Program-made: the position numbers and the translations under genes
The notes under the pieces: model-generated
What the model saw: only the letters and a program-made list of their open reading frames with translations
What the model was told of the DNA's origin: nothing
Database searches by the model: none
Shown here: in pieces, positions 41,634 through 53,557 of the stretch
Numbering within the stretch: the first letter of the stretch is position 1
Layout: every line of letters begins with the position of its first letter
NCBI GenBank assembly: GCA_008921705.1
Contig: VFFE01007668.1
Span: 1,277,833 to 1,341,832, forward strand
DNA from: Burhinus oedicnemus
Taxonomy: Eukaryota; Chordata; Aves; Charadriiformes; Burhinidae
Length of the DNA stretch: 64,000 nt
Direction of reading: 5' to 3'

Positions 41634-42426
41634 CTAAATCATGTCCCTCAGCACCATGTCTACCCATCTTTTAAATACCTCCAGGGATGGTGATTCCACC
41701 ACTTCCCTGGGCAGCCTGTTCCAATGCTTGATAACCCTTTTGGTGAAAAAATTTTTCCTTATATCCAATTTAAACCTCCTCTGGCGTAACTTGAAGCCAT
41801 TTCCTCTTGTCCTATCACTTGTTACTTGGGAGAAGAGATCGACCCTCACCTCTCTACAACCTCCTCTCAGGCAGTTGTAGAGAGCAATAAGGTCTTCCCT
41901 CAGCCTCCTCTTCTCCAGGCTAAAAAACCCCAGTTCCCTCAGCCGCTTCTCATAAGGCTTGTGCTCTAGGCCCTTCACCAGCTTCTTTGCCCTTCTCTGG
42001 ACATGCTTCAACACCTCAATGTCTTTCTTGTAGTGAGGGGCCCAAAACTGAACACAGCATTTGAGGTGGGGCCTCACCAGTGCCAAGTACAGGGGTACGA
42101 TCACCTCCTTAGTCCTGCTCACCACACTATTCCTGATATAAGCCAGGGTGCTATTCAACTTCTTGGCCACCTGGGCACACTGCTGGCTCATATTCAGACA
42201 GCTGTCGACCGACACCCCCGGGGTCCTTTTCTGCCAGGCAGCTTTCCAGCCACACTTCTCCAAGCCTGTAGCGCTGCATAGGATTGTTGTGACTCAAGTG
42301 CAGGACCTGGCACTTGGCCTTCTTGAACCTCATACCATTGGCCTTGGCCCATCAATCCAGCCTGTCCAGATCCCTCTGTAGAGCCTTCCTACCCTCAAGC
42401 AGGTTGACACTCCCACCTAACTTGGT
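41634..42426 (-). pseudogene. CR1 ORF2 C-terminal region (remnant)
   Basis: A frame at 42151-42333 ([20 protein letters not shown]) changes frame near 42215-42265 within a C/G-rich run. It continues as a 209-codon frame at 41634-42263 ([45 protein letters not shown]-like [19 protein letters not shown]). It ends shortly before the 3' tail. Same arrangement as in the shorter CR1 copies. Confidence 0.9.
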
Positions 42427-43249
42427 GTCATCTGCAAACTGAGGGTGCACTCAGTCCCCTTGTCCATGTCGTTCATAAAGATATTAAACAGAACCATCCC
42501 CGATACTGAGCCCTGGGGACCACCACTTGTGACTGGCCACTGATTGGATTTGATTCCATTCACCACAACACTTTGGGCCCTGCCATCCAGCCAGTTTTTG
42601 ACCCAGCAAAGAGTACACCCATCCAAGCCATGAGCAGCCAGTTTCTCCAGGAGAATGCTGAGAGAAATGTTGTCAAAGGCTTTACTAAAGTCCAGGTAAA
42701 CAACATCCGCAGCCTTTCCCTCCTCCACCAGGCAGGTCACCTTGTCATAGAAGGAGATCAGGTTAGCCAACCAGGACCTGTGTTTCATAAACCCATGTGA
42801 CTGGGCCTGATCACCTGGTTGTCCTGCATATGCTGTATAATGGCACTCAAGTTGATCTGTTCCATAACCTTTCCAGGCACTGAGGTCAGACTGACAGGCC
42901 TGTAGTTCCCCGGATCCTCTTTGCAGCCTTTCTTGTAGATGGGTGTCACATTTGCTAACCTCCAGTCAACTGGGACCTCACCAGTTAGCCAGGACTGCTT
43001 GGTGAGCACTTCAGCCTGCTCCCTCAGTACCCTTGGGTGGATCCCATCCTGCCCCATAGACTTGCGTATGTCTAAGTGCTGTAGCAGGTCACTCACCATT
43101 TCCCCCTGGATTATGGGGGCTTCATTCTTCTCCCCACCCCTATCTACTAGCTCAGGGGGCTTGGTACTCAGGGAACTACTGGTCTTACTGTTAAAAACTG
43201 AGGCAAAGAAGGTGTTAAGTACCTCAGCCTTTTCCTCATCCTTTGTCAC
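42427..43249 (-). pseudogene. CR1 ORF2 reverse transcriptase domain (remnant, frameshifted)
   Basis: Two frames cover the RT fingers and palm: 42785-43249 ([56 protein letters not shown]) and 42417-42788 ([30 protein letters not shown]). A frame change near 42785-42800 separates them. The catalytic FADD codons survive at 42427-42438 but in a different frame from [10 protein letters not shown], apparently because a few bases are missing after CTCAG. No functional enzyme can be made. Confidence 0.9.
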
Positions 43250-43638
43250 TATGTTTCCATCCCCGTCTACTAAAGGATGGAGATTATCCTTAGTCCTCCT
43301 TTTATTGCTAATGTATTTATAGAAACTTTTTTTTTGTCCTTAACATCAGAAGCCAGGTTAAGTTCTAGTTGGGCTTCGGCCTTTCTAATTTCCTCCCTAT
43401 GTAACCTCGCAACATCTTTGTAGTCCTCATGAGTGGCTTGCCTCTTCTTCCAAAGGCCATAAACTTTCCTTTTTTCCCTGAGTTTCAACCATAGTTGTCT
43501 GTTCAACCAGGCTAGTCTTCTTCCCTGAAGGCTCATTTTTCGACACATGGGGATAGCCTGCTGCTGCACCTTTAAGACTTCTTCTTGGAAAACATTCAAC
43601 CTTCCAGGACTCCTTTGCCCTTCAGGACTGCTTCCCAA
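43250..43638 (-). pseudogene. CR1 ORF2 linker between endonuclease and reverse transcriptase (remnant)
   Basis: A 122-codon frame (43270-43638) covers the region between the two enzymatic domains: EEVLKVQQQAIPMCRKMSLQ, LAWLNRQLWLKLREKRKVYG, ATHEDYKDVARL. It loses frame at a run of nine T (nine A on the coding strand) at 43327-43335. After this the homologous sequence continues in another frame into 43249. Confidence 0.85.
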
Positions 43639-44264
43639 GGGACTCTGTCAACCAGGCTCCTGAAAAGACCAAAGTCCGCCATCCGGAACTCCAAGGTGGC
43701 AGTTCCACTGACCCCTCTCCTTACTTCTCCAAGAATCGAAAAGTCTATCATTTCATGATCGCTATGCCCAAGACAGCCTCCAACTGTCATATCCCCCACA
43801 AGTCCTTCTCTGTTCACAAACCACAGGTCCAGCAGGGTGCCTTCCCTAGTCAGCTCCCTCACCAACTGTGTCAGGAAGTTATCCTCAAGACACTCCAGGA
43901 ACCTCCTAGACCATTCCCTCTGTGCTCTATCATATTCCCAGCAGATATCTGGTAGGTTGAAGTCCCCCACACATACAAGTGCTAGCAATCTTGAGACTTC
44001 TCCCAGCTGTTTATAATAGAATATTTCATCTACCTCTTCATCCTCGTTGGACGGTCTGTAACAGACTCCCACTATGATATTTGTCTTCTTGGGCCTCCCC
44101 CTGATTCTTACCCATAGACCCTCAACCCTATTGTCACCATCATTTAGTTCTAGACATTCATAACACTCCCCACCACCTATCCTTCCTTGCCTATCCCTTC
44201 TGAAGGCTTTACAGCCATCCATTGCAGCACTCCAGTCATGCAAGTCATTCCAGCAGGTTTCCAT
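43596..44264 (-). pseudogene. CR1 ORF2 endonuclease domain (remnant)
   Basis: This 222-codon frame encodes the apurinic-type endonuclease that nicks target DNA for non-LTR retrotransposition. Visible motifs are VGVCYRPSN, VGDFNLPDICW (residues about 98-108) and GHSDHEMIDF (about 165-174), the last holding the catalytic Ser-Asp-His. It is in the same frame as the upstream 44280-44618 segment but separated from it by a TAG. Between GGG and CYECLEL several residues usually present in CR1 copies (an ALYVRE-like strand) are missing without a frameshift. The 3' end runs into a frame change near 43600. Confidence 0.9.
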
Positions 44265-47200
44265 GATGGCGAATACATCCTAGTTTTCCTGCTGCACAAT
44301 GGCTTCCAGCTCCTCCTGTTTGTTGCCCATGCTGTGTGTGTTAGTGTAGAAGCACCTCAGTTGGGTTATTGGTCCCCCCACCTTTTTACTGGGAGAAGCC
44401 CTAATTCCTACCTGACCACTTCCAGGCGCAGCCATAGTTTCTGACCCATCAATGACCCTCTCATCTCTGCTGCTGCATGAATCTCCATACCCTACCTTCA
44501 CTGAGTCAGTAGACCAAGGGACCTCACTAGCATCCCATCCCACAGACATTGGCACACCATCCCCAGGCTTACCTCTAAAGAACCTGGTTTCATCCACTTG
44601 CTTGTCCTGATTGATCAATATTGTAAAGAGGGTTTGAGTTTTGGGGGCTTGGAGCTGAAGCAGAAGGTTGGCAGGGTAGTGTTTTTTACTGGTTTCTAAC
44701 CTACGCGGTTGAAGCTGATGCGAAAGAAACCCACTGTAGCCTGGGTCTCAGCCCAGAAGAAATCTTCCCCGCATAATGGAACTGACAAAATGTTTCTCTG
44801 CCAAGTTTTCTGCCCTTCTTACATACAAAAGGTATGATTTTTATTGACCTTCAGCATGGCTGGTAGGTTAGACAAGAATCAGCTGAAAATCCTGAAACCA
44901 AATGGGCTGTTTATGCACTACAGCTGCAACCTGAGATCTAGGTCTGTATCTTATGACCTTTCAAAAAAGTGAGAGAAAGGGCTCACACTCTGACATACAG
45001 ATAAAATCCAGGCAAGCCTAACAGAACGGAGGAGTCACAGTCTTCATAACCATCTTGAGACTCACAGTACGTTAGGTATCATTGATGTCCTTTGATATCT
45101 GACTCAACAAATGTGCTACCTGCTTTTGGAATACCTGTGCCTAATTAACTGTTAAGTGTTAAAAACAGTGGCAGATTCCACATTTAATGACGACAAATCA
45201 TGACTTTTATGTGCACCTTATTTGCACAGCAATGTTTTTGTATGACATTTCCATTTACCTCCATCAAACTGTATGAGGATTTCACGTACCAATAAACCAC
45301 TCTTCTCTGGTTCATATCTCAGAGCTCCAGAATTATCTCTAAATTGCAAAAATATGTGCTTTATTTTTAGAAAACATTATTTTTATCATGCAATCAAGTT
45401 TAACATTAATTTAAAGTAAAGGATTGCTAGTCCAATTCTGTTTCTTCATGAGTTATATCAGAAATAGTACTCTTCTCAAAAAGAAAAAATCATATTTCAA
45501 CTTTTACTATAACAAATTGTAGTCCTTTATAATCTAGAATTAAAACAAGATGGAACTGTTACATAGGCACGATCTGGAAGAACTTTCAATTACTCAAATA
45601 CAGATGATTAAAACCAGCTTGAAAGCATGAAAAAACCCTCAGGTTTTCAATTAAATGTTAAATTAAACAAATGTGATTGTTTTTCCCCTTAATTAAATTT
45701 ATTACTAATAACAGTCTATGAAGAAATACTGTCTTCTACTTAAAAGGTGCTCTGTGAAGTACTTGAAAACACCAAGAAATTTTCTACATTGAATGACATA
45801 TGAAATAAATCAATAGAAAGATAAGTTTAATAAATTTATTTTTTGTTCTTTAGTATTTGATCCAGTGTGGATCTCAGAGAAGAATGAGTTATTTGCAATA
45901 TTAGTAGTTTATCTTCGCTAGATTAGAAGTTTCTTTTATTTTCAAATCTGTGACACACAATCTCATAATTGCCGTCTTTACTCTGTTAATTTTTTTCAGT
46001 GACTGTGGAGAACTTTTTCCACAGAAAAAGAGTCAAAGATGAGGGCCAAGTAAGAGTTTAAAAAAAAGAAAAAAAAAAAAAAGTTTTAGTTAGCTAACCA
46101 AATTATCCCCCTCACAATATTAGGATTACTTTTATAAGGATTAGACTGCAACCTTTGCAAAATACTTTTATGGTAAGTGCGAGATATTATTAAAGACAAC
46201 CTCCTTACAAGTATGATATATACTTGTTTACAGTGACCTGTATTTTGTGTTTGAACTTGACTTTATTCATTCAAGTCATGGTCAATAAAAGCAAATTAAT
46301 ATCCCCTTAACTCTAAAAGAAAGAAGGAAAAGGAATGGGGGGGAGGGGAATGTAGGCTTTTATGTGTATAAAAGAAGGAATAAAACTTCCAAATTTGTCT
46401 CAAACTTAAATTCAGATACAACTCTTCTATAACACAACTTGAAACTCTCTAAACAGTCTAACAAGACTGAATTTTCCACAATAAAAATTTTAAATATTTG
46501 GTTCAGAAAAGATGTCCAAATATATTTCTTCATCAAAGACAAAGCAAATGAGAAAGAAAATGTAATAGCGTAATATTCTATATCTCAGTTGACAGGTCCT
46601 GTCCTATCACAAGGTGGAGATCTGAATCTGCATTTACCAGTCACTACTGTCATTAGTATCAGGTTGCAAATACATCATAAATTAAATATATTTAAATTTT
46701 TATGCAAAGACAAATATTTTGCTAAAATTCTTTTTTTTAAACAGTTCTTTAACAAAGAAAATGTTCAATGCAAAACAAAACTGAAGTAAAAAAAAATACC
46801 TTGAAACATAGTATTTTGATTCTCTGGTCAGTTCTGTGTTCAACTGAATTGACTCACTAAAAAACTTCAAGGGAGGACACTGCACAGTTCACTTGAAATA
46901 CTGCATTGCATGAGCTAAGCTTTTTCCATTGATTAGTAAAGTATGCATATACTTTTCTACTTTTTCGTTCTTATGCTATCTTTACCTGCATATTATCTGA
47001 ATAAGTACTACTACATTAAGCAGGATAACTTATATTTTTCATAGGTACCTCATTATCCTCTGCAAGGTTATCTCTGTCTTGCTGTCTCCAGTCAGCCAAA
47101 TTTTGCCCTTGTAAAATAAGTTCAACTACATTTAAAAGGCCAAATCATTCAGAGGGTTTTGTCTAGTGTCTGATGGTCACTAACCTGTTTTGAAAAAATT

Positions 47201-49320
47201 TGTACATTATTTAAAATGAGGCTTAAATTCTTTTCAAGTGTGACTTCATTAGCTGTATCAAAAATGAAATGAAACTGAACGCAAATACTTGCAAATCTAT
47301 ATCTGCATTTGTTTCCTAGGTGACCATGACAAAAGTATCCAGATAAATGCATAAAAGTGAAAAAACACTTTCTACTTTTTTTTTTAGCATACTCTTTGAA
47401 AATGTGTGAACATGTTAAAAGCAATTCATGTGGAGTCTTTAATGCATTCTGAAACGTATTTCATCATATAAAATAATTCATTACTGAATTTCCATTAGCT
47501 ACACAGTCATCCACCTCAGACCATAGTATCTTCTGAAATAAACCTAGTTCAGACTGACTGTGGTCACCGGTTTAAGAAGTGTTAACACACTCATTTCATA
47601 CTGCAACCAGATTCTCCCGCTGAGCTTGTATTTATGGTACCTGTCCTTACGAGAGTTTAGGACATAATGAGAATGTTACATTCCCATTTGGCAAAAGGAG
47701 TGTAAGTACACAAGGCAGGGCATGTTCCAGAAGGACTGAATTTTCTGTTAGCCCTTTTAAACTGTATTTCATTTCTTACACAACAGTAATGTCTTGGATA
47801 GAACACTGGATGCAAATTCAGGTTGTTGGTTTGGTTTTTGGGGTTTTTTTTCAACTCTCAATATATCCAGACTATTTCTAGTCAGCTTTACGAGGGACAT
47901 AGTACAATTAGGAGGGTAAGAACAGCAGCTCTGTTTCTTTGATCTAACAGCCTAAGCAAGTAGTAGATACTGGAAGCACAATGAACAGGACAGCCTAGTA
48001 CTCCCTCCCCAGCATAACCTTTTTATGGAGAAATAACATTATTTAGGATGCATTGCACAATAAGGATTTACAATGGTGTATTTATTCATTTCAAAACCCT
48101 CAAAAATGTCCCATAATCAATGACCTTACCCTGCTAAGCATCACTTCTCCTTTGATAATTACTTATTTTGCTCTCATTTTTCATTACTGATAATTTAACA
48201 CACTATACATTATTATTAATTACAAAAACACTGAATAAATGGCATATTACATAAACAAACAAAACAATTCCTTTTTTTGTTCTACCGAACTTCCTACCAC
48301 CTGCCTTTCATTTTTTCCCATATTAGTCTTATTTTCTAGATTATTTCCATTGTGAGCACAGTGAACAGAAAGAGGTGTCCGTGCAGGTTTTAGTGTAATT
48401 ATTATTTTCCGTTGAAGACTGACTTAATCATAGACCCTGACTCCACTTTCTTTCTTTTAAACAAGTCGAGGATAAATAAGTAAGAACAAAGGTGTGAGAA
48501 AAGCCTGACAACACTCAAGCCAGGAAGGGGTGACCACCTACAGTGCAGAAGAGCTCTCATTACTAACACTGTCTATTACTTTCCTTAAAAGCTGTCCTGT
48601 TTGACAGAATACAACAAAGTTGCCTTTAAAAATTACTGGATACAAACTACAGAAACTGTAATAGCATGCAAACAAAAATATGCTAAGATTTACTCATAAA
48701 ATTCTGTAGCTTCTTTATTATAAATTCTGCCATTGCCTGATCAGAAAAATTTAAGGGCCAGATCTGGAATTATGTTAGCACAACGTGATTTTAACCCAAA
48801 AACCAGAATAACTGGTAATATAAGAACTTTTTTCCCCGAATTCTCATATAGTGTGGTGCCAATAGTGCTAACATTACCATACTAGAAGCTTGATTCACCA
48901 CATATCCTTGATCAGCTACCTCCAAACTACAGGTAGTTTCAAATCTGCACTACAAAGTCATTTTCCAAGGAGGTCTAGAACAAGAGATTAATATTGAAGA
49001 AAGAAATTTTTTTTTTTTTAATTTTTTCGGGTCTAATGTTATGCAAAGAATGCTTGGATAAGAAGATGAAGAGAAAGCATCTAACTGTTCATGGCCTGTA
49101 TGGTGTTATCTTAATCACTATAATCTGGAATATTTTCCATTTTCAGAAATGTTTTCTCAGAAAGGGTACTAGTGCAAATACACAACTCCATGGGTCTATC
49201 TACTGTTATTTTATTTGTGGCAATGACTGCCTATGGTTGCTGGGATAGACAAATGTATCTATTGCTTCCAGTCAGTGTTTGAAATGCAGTTCCTAAAATT
49301 TTAGGTTATTTTCTGTTTTT

Positions 49321-49342
49321 TATATATATATATATATATATA
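49321..49342. repeat. (TA)11 microsatellite
   Basis: Eleven uninterrupted TA units are followed by TGTGAGAG. Likely polymorphic in length. Confidence 0.92.
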
Positions 49343-52300
49343 TGTGAGAGAGTTGATTTTCTATGATAAGTTACTGGAATAATAATAAAGCTAAAAATAA
49401 TCACATTCAGGAACTTCTACAAGGTTCTAGTCCAGATAGAATAGGTTGAATTTTCCACAAAGATGAAACAGTCAGAAGTTTGGATTGAACAGACACAAGA
49501 TTAAAAGGGTTTATGTTTAATCATATAACAAAATATACATCAAGACAGATGAAGCCTAAAGAACAGTCCAAACAAAACATTCATAGCACAAATATGTTCA
49601 ATAATATGAACTATTTGGGACCACGCAGATCTGTAAGAGGCACAAAAATATAGTGTCTTTCTCTGTATACATATATTGCAGAAAAATTTGAATATCAAGT
49701 TAAATACAGATTTAAGTTCACTCTTTACTACTGCTTTACACACTATGAGATGAAACTGATTTTTTTTAAATACAGTTTTGCATTGCAGTAAAATCATACA
49801 ACATCTTACAGTATACTTGAAGAAAAAAAAAAGACAAAAAGGTAAATCATGCCATGCCATACTCATCTTACAGCCACAAAGTGACTGTCATCATACCTGT
49901 CCTCACTCAGAAGTAAATAGTATCATACACATACCACCCCGCCCCATCTGGTTTTTTATTATTCTATACAGTTATGAATATACAATATGGTGAAGCACAG
50001 CTTTCAATAATGAGGTTTACACTTCATATTGTAAACTAGATTCAGGAGAAAATGTCCTTTGGGACATTCAGGAAGAATTAGACAAGAGATTAGCTTTAAA
50101 AGCTAAATTGCCCTGTGCCATTCCATACCAAGAAACAGTTCTCTCTAATGAATATGACCCAAGACATAAGGCTTATAGAAATTCCAGGCAGCTCTGAGTT
50201 AAAGAAAGTCTACAGCAAACCAATACAACAAAATAGCTGTGCAGATAGAGAGAAAAACCTTTCCAAGTTAACCTTACGTAAGTATAGCACAGGTATGTCT
50301 TATCTCTTCTTAAATATTTCCAACTGTATTGGAAAGCATAAAAGCAAATAAATGCTTATATATTAGCTTAACCTACCTCGTTAAGAATGATTTCAAGGCA
50401 ATAAGGGAATAAAAAAGCATTTATCAATCCAAAATACGACAAATCTAGCCAAGCTCACTAAAATATTCTCTTGGGTATCCCATATCTTTATGGATATGCA
50501 CCCCATAGAAAGTCTTATTACAGTTTGAACACAGTTTGGGCAGCAATAATGGAAGAAAAGTTCTTCTAGCAATTCATAGTAACAAGGATATTAGTGTAGC
50601 ATTAAGTAAGACAGCTGTGGGCACACTTGGACTCTGAGCAGTGTCTTAAAGGAGTTTGTCATACGGGGCTACATGAATAAAAGTATTGGGAGAAATTAAG
50701 TTTTAAAAAATATTTTTTGGACAGTTGAATGGTATGCTAACATTTATATAAGTGGGACATAAGCAGGTGATACAAGTCAGCATGCTATTTCACAGGGATG
50801 TAACAACTATCTGGAAGAATAAAGCAGAATTAAGAATCCTCTAACTGGCAGAAGTGTTAGAAAAGAGACTGAAAGAACATAATTTCTGTAGCCTATGAAA
50901 ACAAAGACTGAGAACAACCATTGAGGGGAACAGAAACCAGGGAAGAAAGGAAAGCTAAAAAGCACAGAAGAACAAGCATGGATGCAAAAATGACAAAAAT
51001 AGGAGTAATTTTATCTTACAGACAGACAGAGGTTTAAGTTGTATTAGATTTAAAAATCTTTAACAATCATTAAAAGCACTGCTGCACAAGACCACCAACA
51101 GAAGATATTTCAGTTAGATGATGCCTGACAAATGTAGTAGCATGCACACAAATTCCAGAGTTCCAACATACTACTACTACTCACAGAAAGCTCTCCTACT
51201 CAAAGCAATTATAATGAGTGAATGAAATTAAGAGGAAACGGCTTGCAAAACTAGTTCCTCCCCTTCTTGGGTAATAAAATCTATTGCCCCTGAAATCATT
51301 TCACTTAATTCTTATTTGCTAACACATCCCACAAAACCATTTTGCTGAGTGAGATTTAATAAATCTCTCAGCCTGGGATTAAATTTTACTGTTTTATGAA
51401 CTGTTAAATTGCATTGTATGCTTATTAAAGCTGGTGTTTTCTTACTTCTTGACATATTCCCAACTCCACCCTGGGGTACAATTAAGCAAACAGTAGAGAT
51501 TTTGTTTTCACCCCAAAAAAATTCATTCCAACTGGGAATAAGATATAAGCATCAGCAAGCTATAAACAATGTTAATCTACCTTTTTTAAAAATCAAAGAA
51601 CTTGTTAGCATACACTCTTTTTAAAAAAATACGGTAGTATCTCAGCTGAATAATCATCACATTAAGGCATAGCTGCTTAGCTTATTTTTTAACATTTAGT
51701 TGCCTAGTGAATTTTAAACAGGATGTTTGTTTACAGAGATGTGTACGTGATTTTAAGCAGAGACAAAACAGATGCAATTATTTTCCTCCTCATCAAAATA
51801 CTTCTTTTAACATCCGAACAAAGTACATGATTCATTTCTTATATTATTGAAAAAGGCCTTAAAAGTAAAAAATTATTTTTTTAATCTGTAAAATGTAGAA
51901 CTTTTTTTATAGGCTAGGTAATTTTTTTTAAAAAAAGTGTAATTCTGTCATACACAAAAAGAGAAAGGAAAAGATTTTCTTCTTTGTCTCAATGACTCAT
52001 AGTTTGATCTCCTGTTATCAGAGAAATGGCAAAGTAGAATATGAAACAACTACAAATTTTGAGGAAATGTCAAGACAACAAAAGAGTAGGAAAAACACTG
52101 CAAAGTATACGATGATGTTGCCGCATTTCTTGCCATTACATTGTCATTACACAGGAAGGAATATACATTTTTTATTGACAGAATAAAAACATATTTCCTG
52201 GTATAAAATTTTGAAGTGGTAAAACTCTTTTCATCTCACAAAACAATCTCAGATAATCATGTAATTTGATAGAATATTTATGGTGCTAAGAACCTCGAAG

Positions 52301-52896
52301 TATCTGAAAATTATTATTGCAGCTTGATTTTAACTTACTGGAGGTGAAATTTTCAGACAACATGAAATTTTGCCAGCAATTAACACCAGAGATGTAGTTA
52401 GCGAGTAGCTGTAACATAGATTTTTCTGAAATAAGAACAGCAGGAGTATTTCTCGCATCTGTTTGGCCTTTGATTCAGGATCTGAATATCATTTTAGCAA
52501 ATAAAATGCCAAAGATTTAAAATACACCCTGAAGTGCATTGGGAAATTTTGAATTATGTTTTCTGGCAAGAACATCTTTTCATTCTTGTGGAGCAAAAGC
52601 TTAAATCCTAAGTATGAGGGAAAATTTCAGTTAAGGAAATGAGTAGAAAGTGTCTGAGAATATTTAGAAATGCATCTTTTTCTTCAATGTTTCAATTTGA
52701 GTGGATGACAGTCTGGTTTCAAAGCCAGTCTCTCTACACAGGGTTTGCTAGTCTGATATAAGGTTAAGCTGTGATTGATTTCCTGAACTTTCTGATCAAC
52801 CTCTTATACTCTCTTACTTTTAAATTAGCCATTTATTGGACAGGTTATCTGTCACTACCCTGTACAACTGTTCAAGGTGGCTTACTTCTTTCCAAT

Positions 52897-52901
52897 CATA
52901 G
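52897..52901 (+). repeat. Target-site duplication, left copy (CATAG)
   Basis: Five bases directly before the LTR start; identical to 53553-53557. Confidence 0.88.
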
Positions 52902-53552
52902 TGTTATGGTTTGAGAAATCCACAACAATTTATAGTCATTTAGACAATTATTCTATCACCTGGTGACCCATCCCCATCCAGGAAGGGGGAATCAGGAAGA
53001 AAACGAGGAAACCCAGGGGCTGAAATATAAACAGATTTAATAGAGTAAGACTAAATAATTAACAGTAATAACACTAAAGAACCAACAGTCATCCTGATAC
53101 CAATATAAAATGTACAAGGATTATACTCAGCCAACTGTATCAGTAGGAAGCTGTGCACTCCCAGCAGTGGGCAGTAAATGTCGGACACTGCGAGCGCTAC
53201 AGCTTCAGGAGGAAGCAAAGGCCTCAGGGGTCCAGCACCAGGGCAAGAAGTTCTCTGGATCACCACCATCAAGAGAGAGCTCAAAATCCTCAGCAAACTT
53301 TCTAATTTATATCGAATGTGATATTCATGATATGAAATAATCCTGTTGACCAGCTTGGGTCAAGTGCCCGGGTCTTGCTCCTCCTCATCCCTGCACCTGG
53401 CTAGCTCGAAAACACTGAGACCTTGAAACCCACACACCATAGGTGGCTATAAAGTAAATATTTTCACAGATTCAGACCCTAGAGTCTTCTAAAAGTACAG
53501 TTTTCCCAAGCATTAGAAAATAAATTAATCCTGTGTCTCTCAAACCAGGACA
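52902..53552 (+). mobile_element. ERVL-like solo LTR, 651 bp, with perfect 5-bp target duplication
   Basis: The LTR starts TGTTATGGTTTGAGAAATCC and ends CTCTCAAACCAGGACA. It is flanked on both sides by CATAG (52897-52901 and 53553-53557), an exact 5-bp target-site duplication that fixes both ends. Five-base duplications and TG...CA termini fit ERVL-type elements. No internal proviral sequence is present, so recombination between two LTRs probably removed it. A TATA-like AAATATAAACAG lies near 53024-53035. The segment carries chance frames on both strands that are not genes. The family name is not certain. Confidence 0.92.
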
Positions 53553-53557
53553 CATAG
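53553..53557 (+). repeat. Target-site duplication, right copy (CATAG)
   Basis: Five bases directly after the LTR end; identical to 52897-52901. Confidence 0.88.

Larger units (their letters stand above)
41551..44640 (-). mobile_element. CR1 LINE, about 3.1 kb, minus strand, with endonuclease and RT remnants
   Basis: This is the longest mobile element here, of a different CR1 subfamily from its neighbour. Its 3' end (GATGATTCTATGATTCTA) is at 41551; the 5' limit near 44640 is approximate. On the minus strand it runs from 5'-UTR or ORF1-like sequence into ORF2 (RCFYTNTHSMGNKQEELEAI), then endonuclease, linker, reverse transcriptase ([10 protein letters not shown]) and the C-terminal part ([20 protein letters not shown]). 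It is inactive: an in-frame TAG at 44280-44282, several frameshifts, and loss of some bases around the catalytic FADD. It lies sense with GRIK2, inside a long intron. Confidence 0.95.

Noticed and set aside
53051..53340. Overlapping frames on both strands near 53.1-53.3 kb
   Set aside because: They lie wholly inside the solo LTR and resemble no protein.
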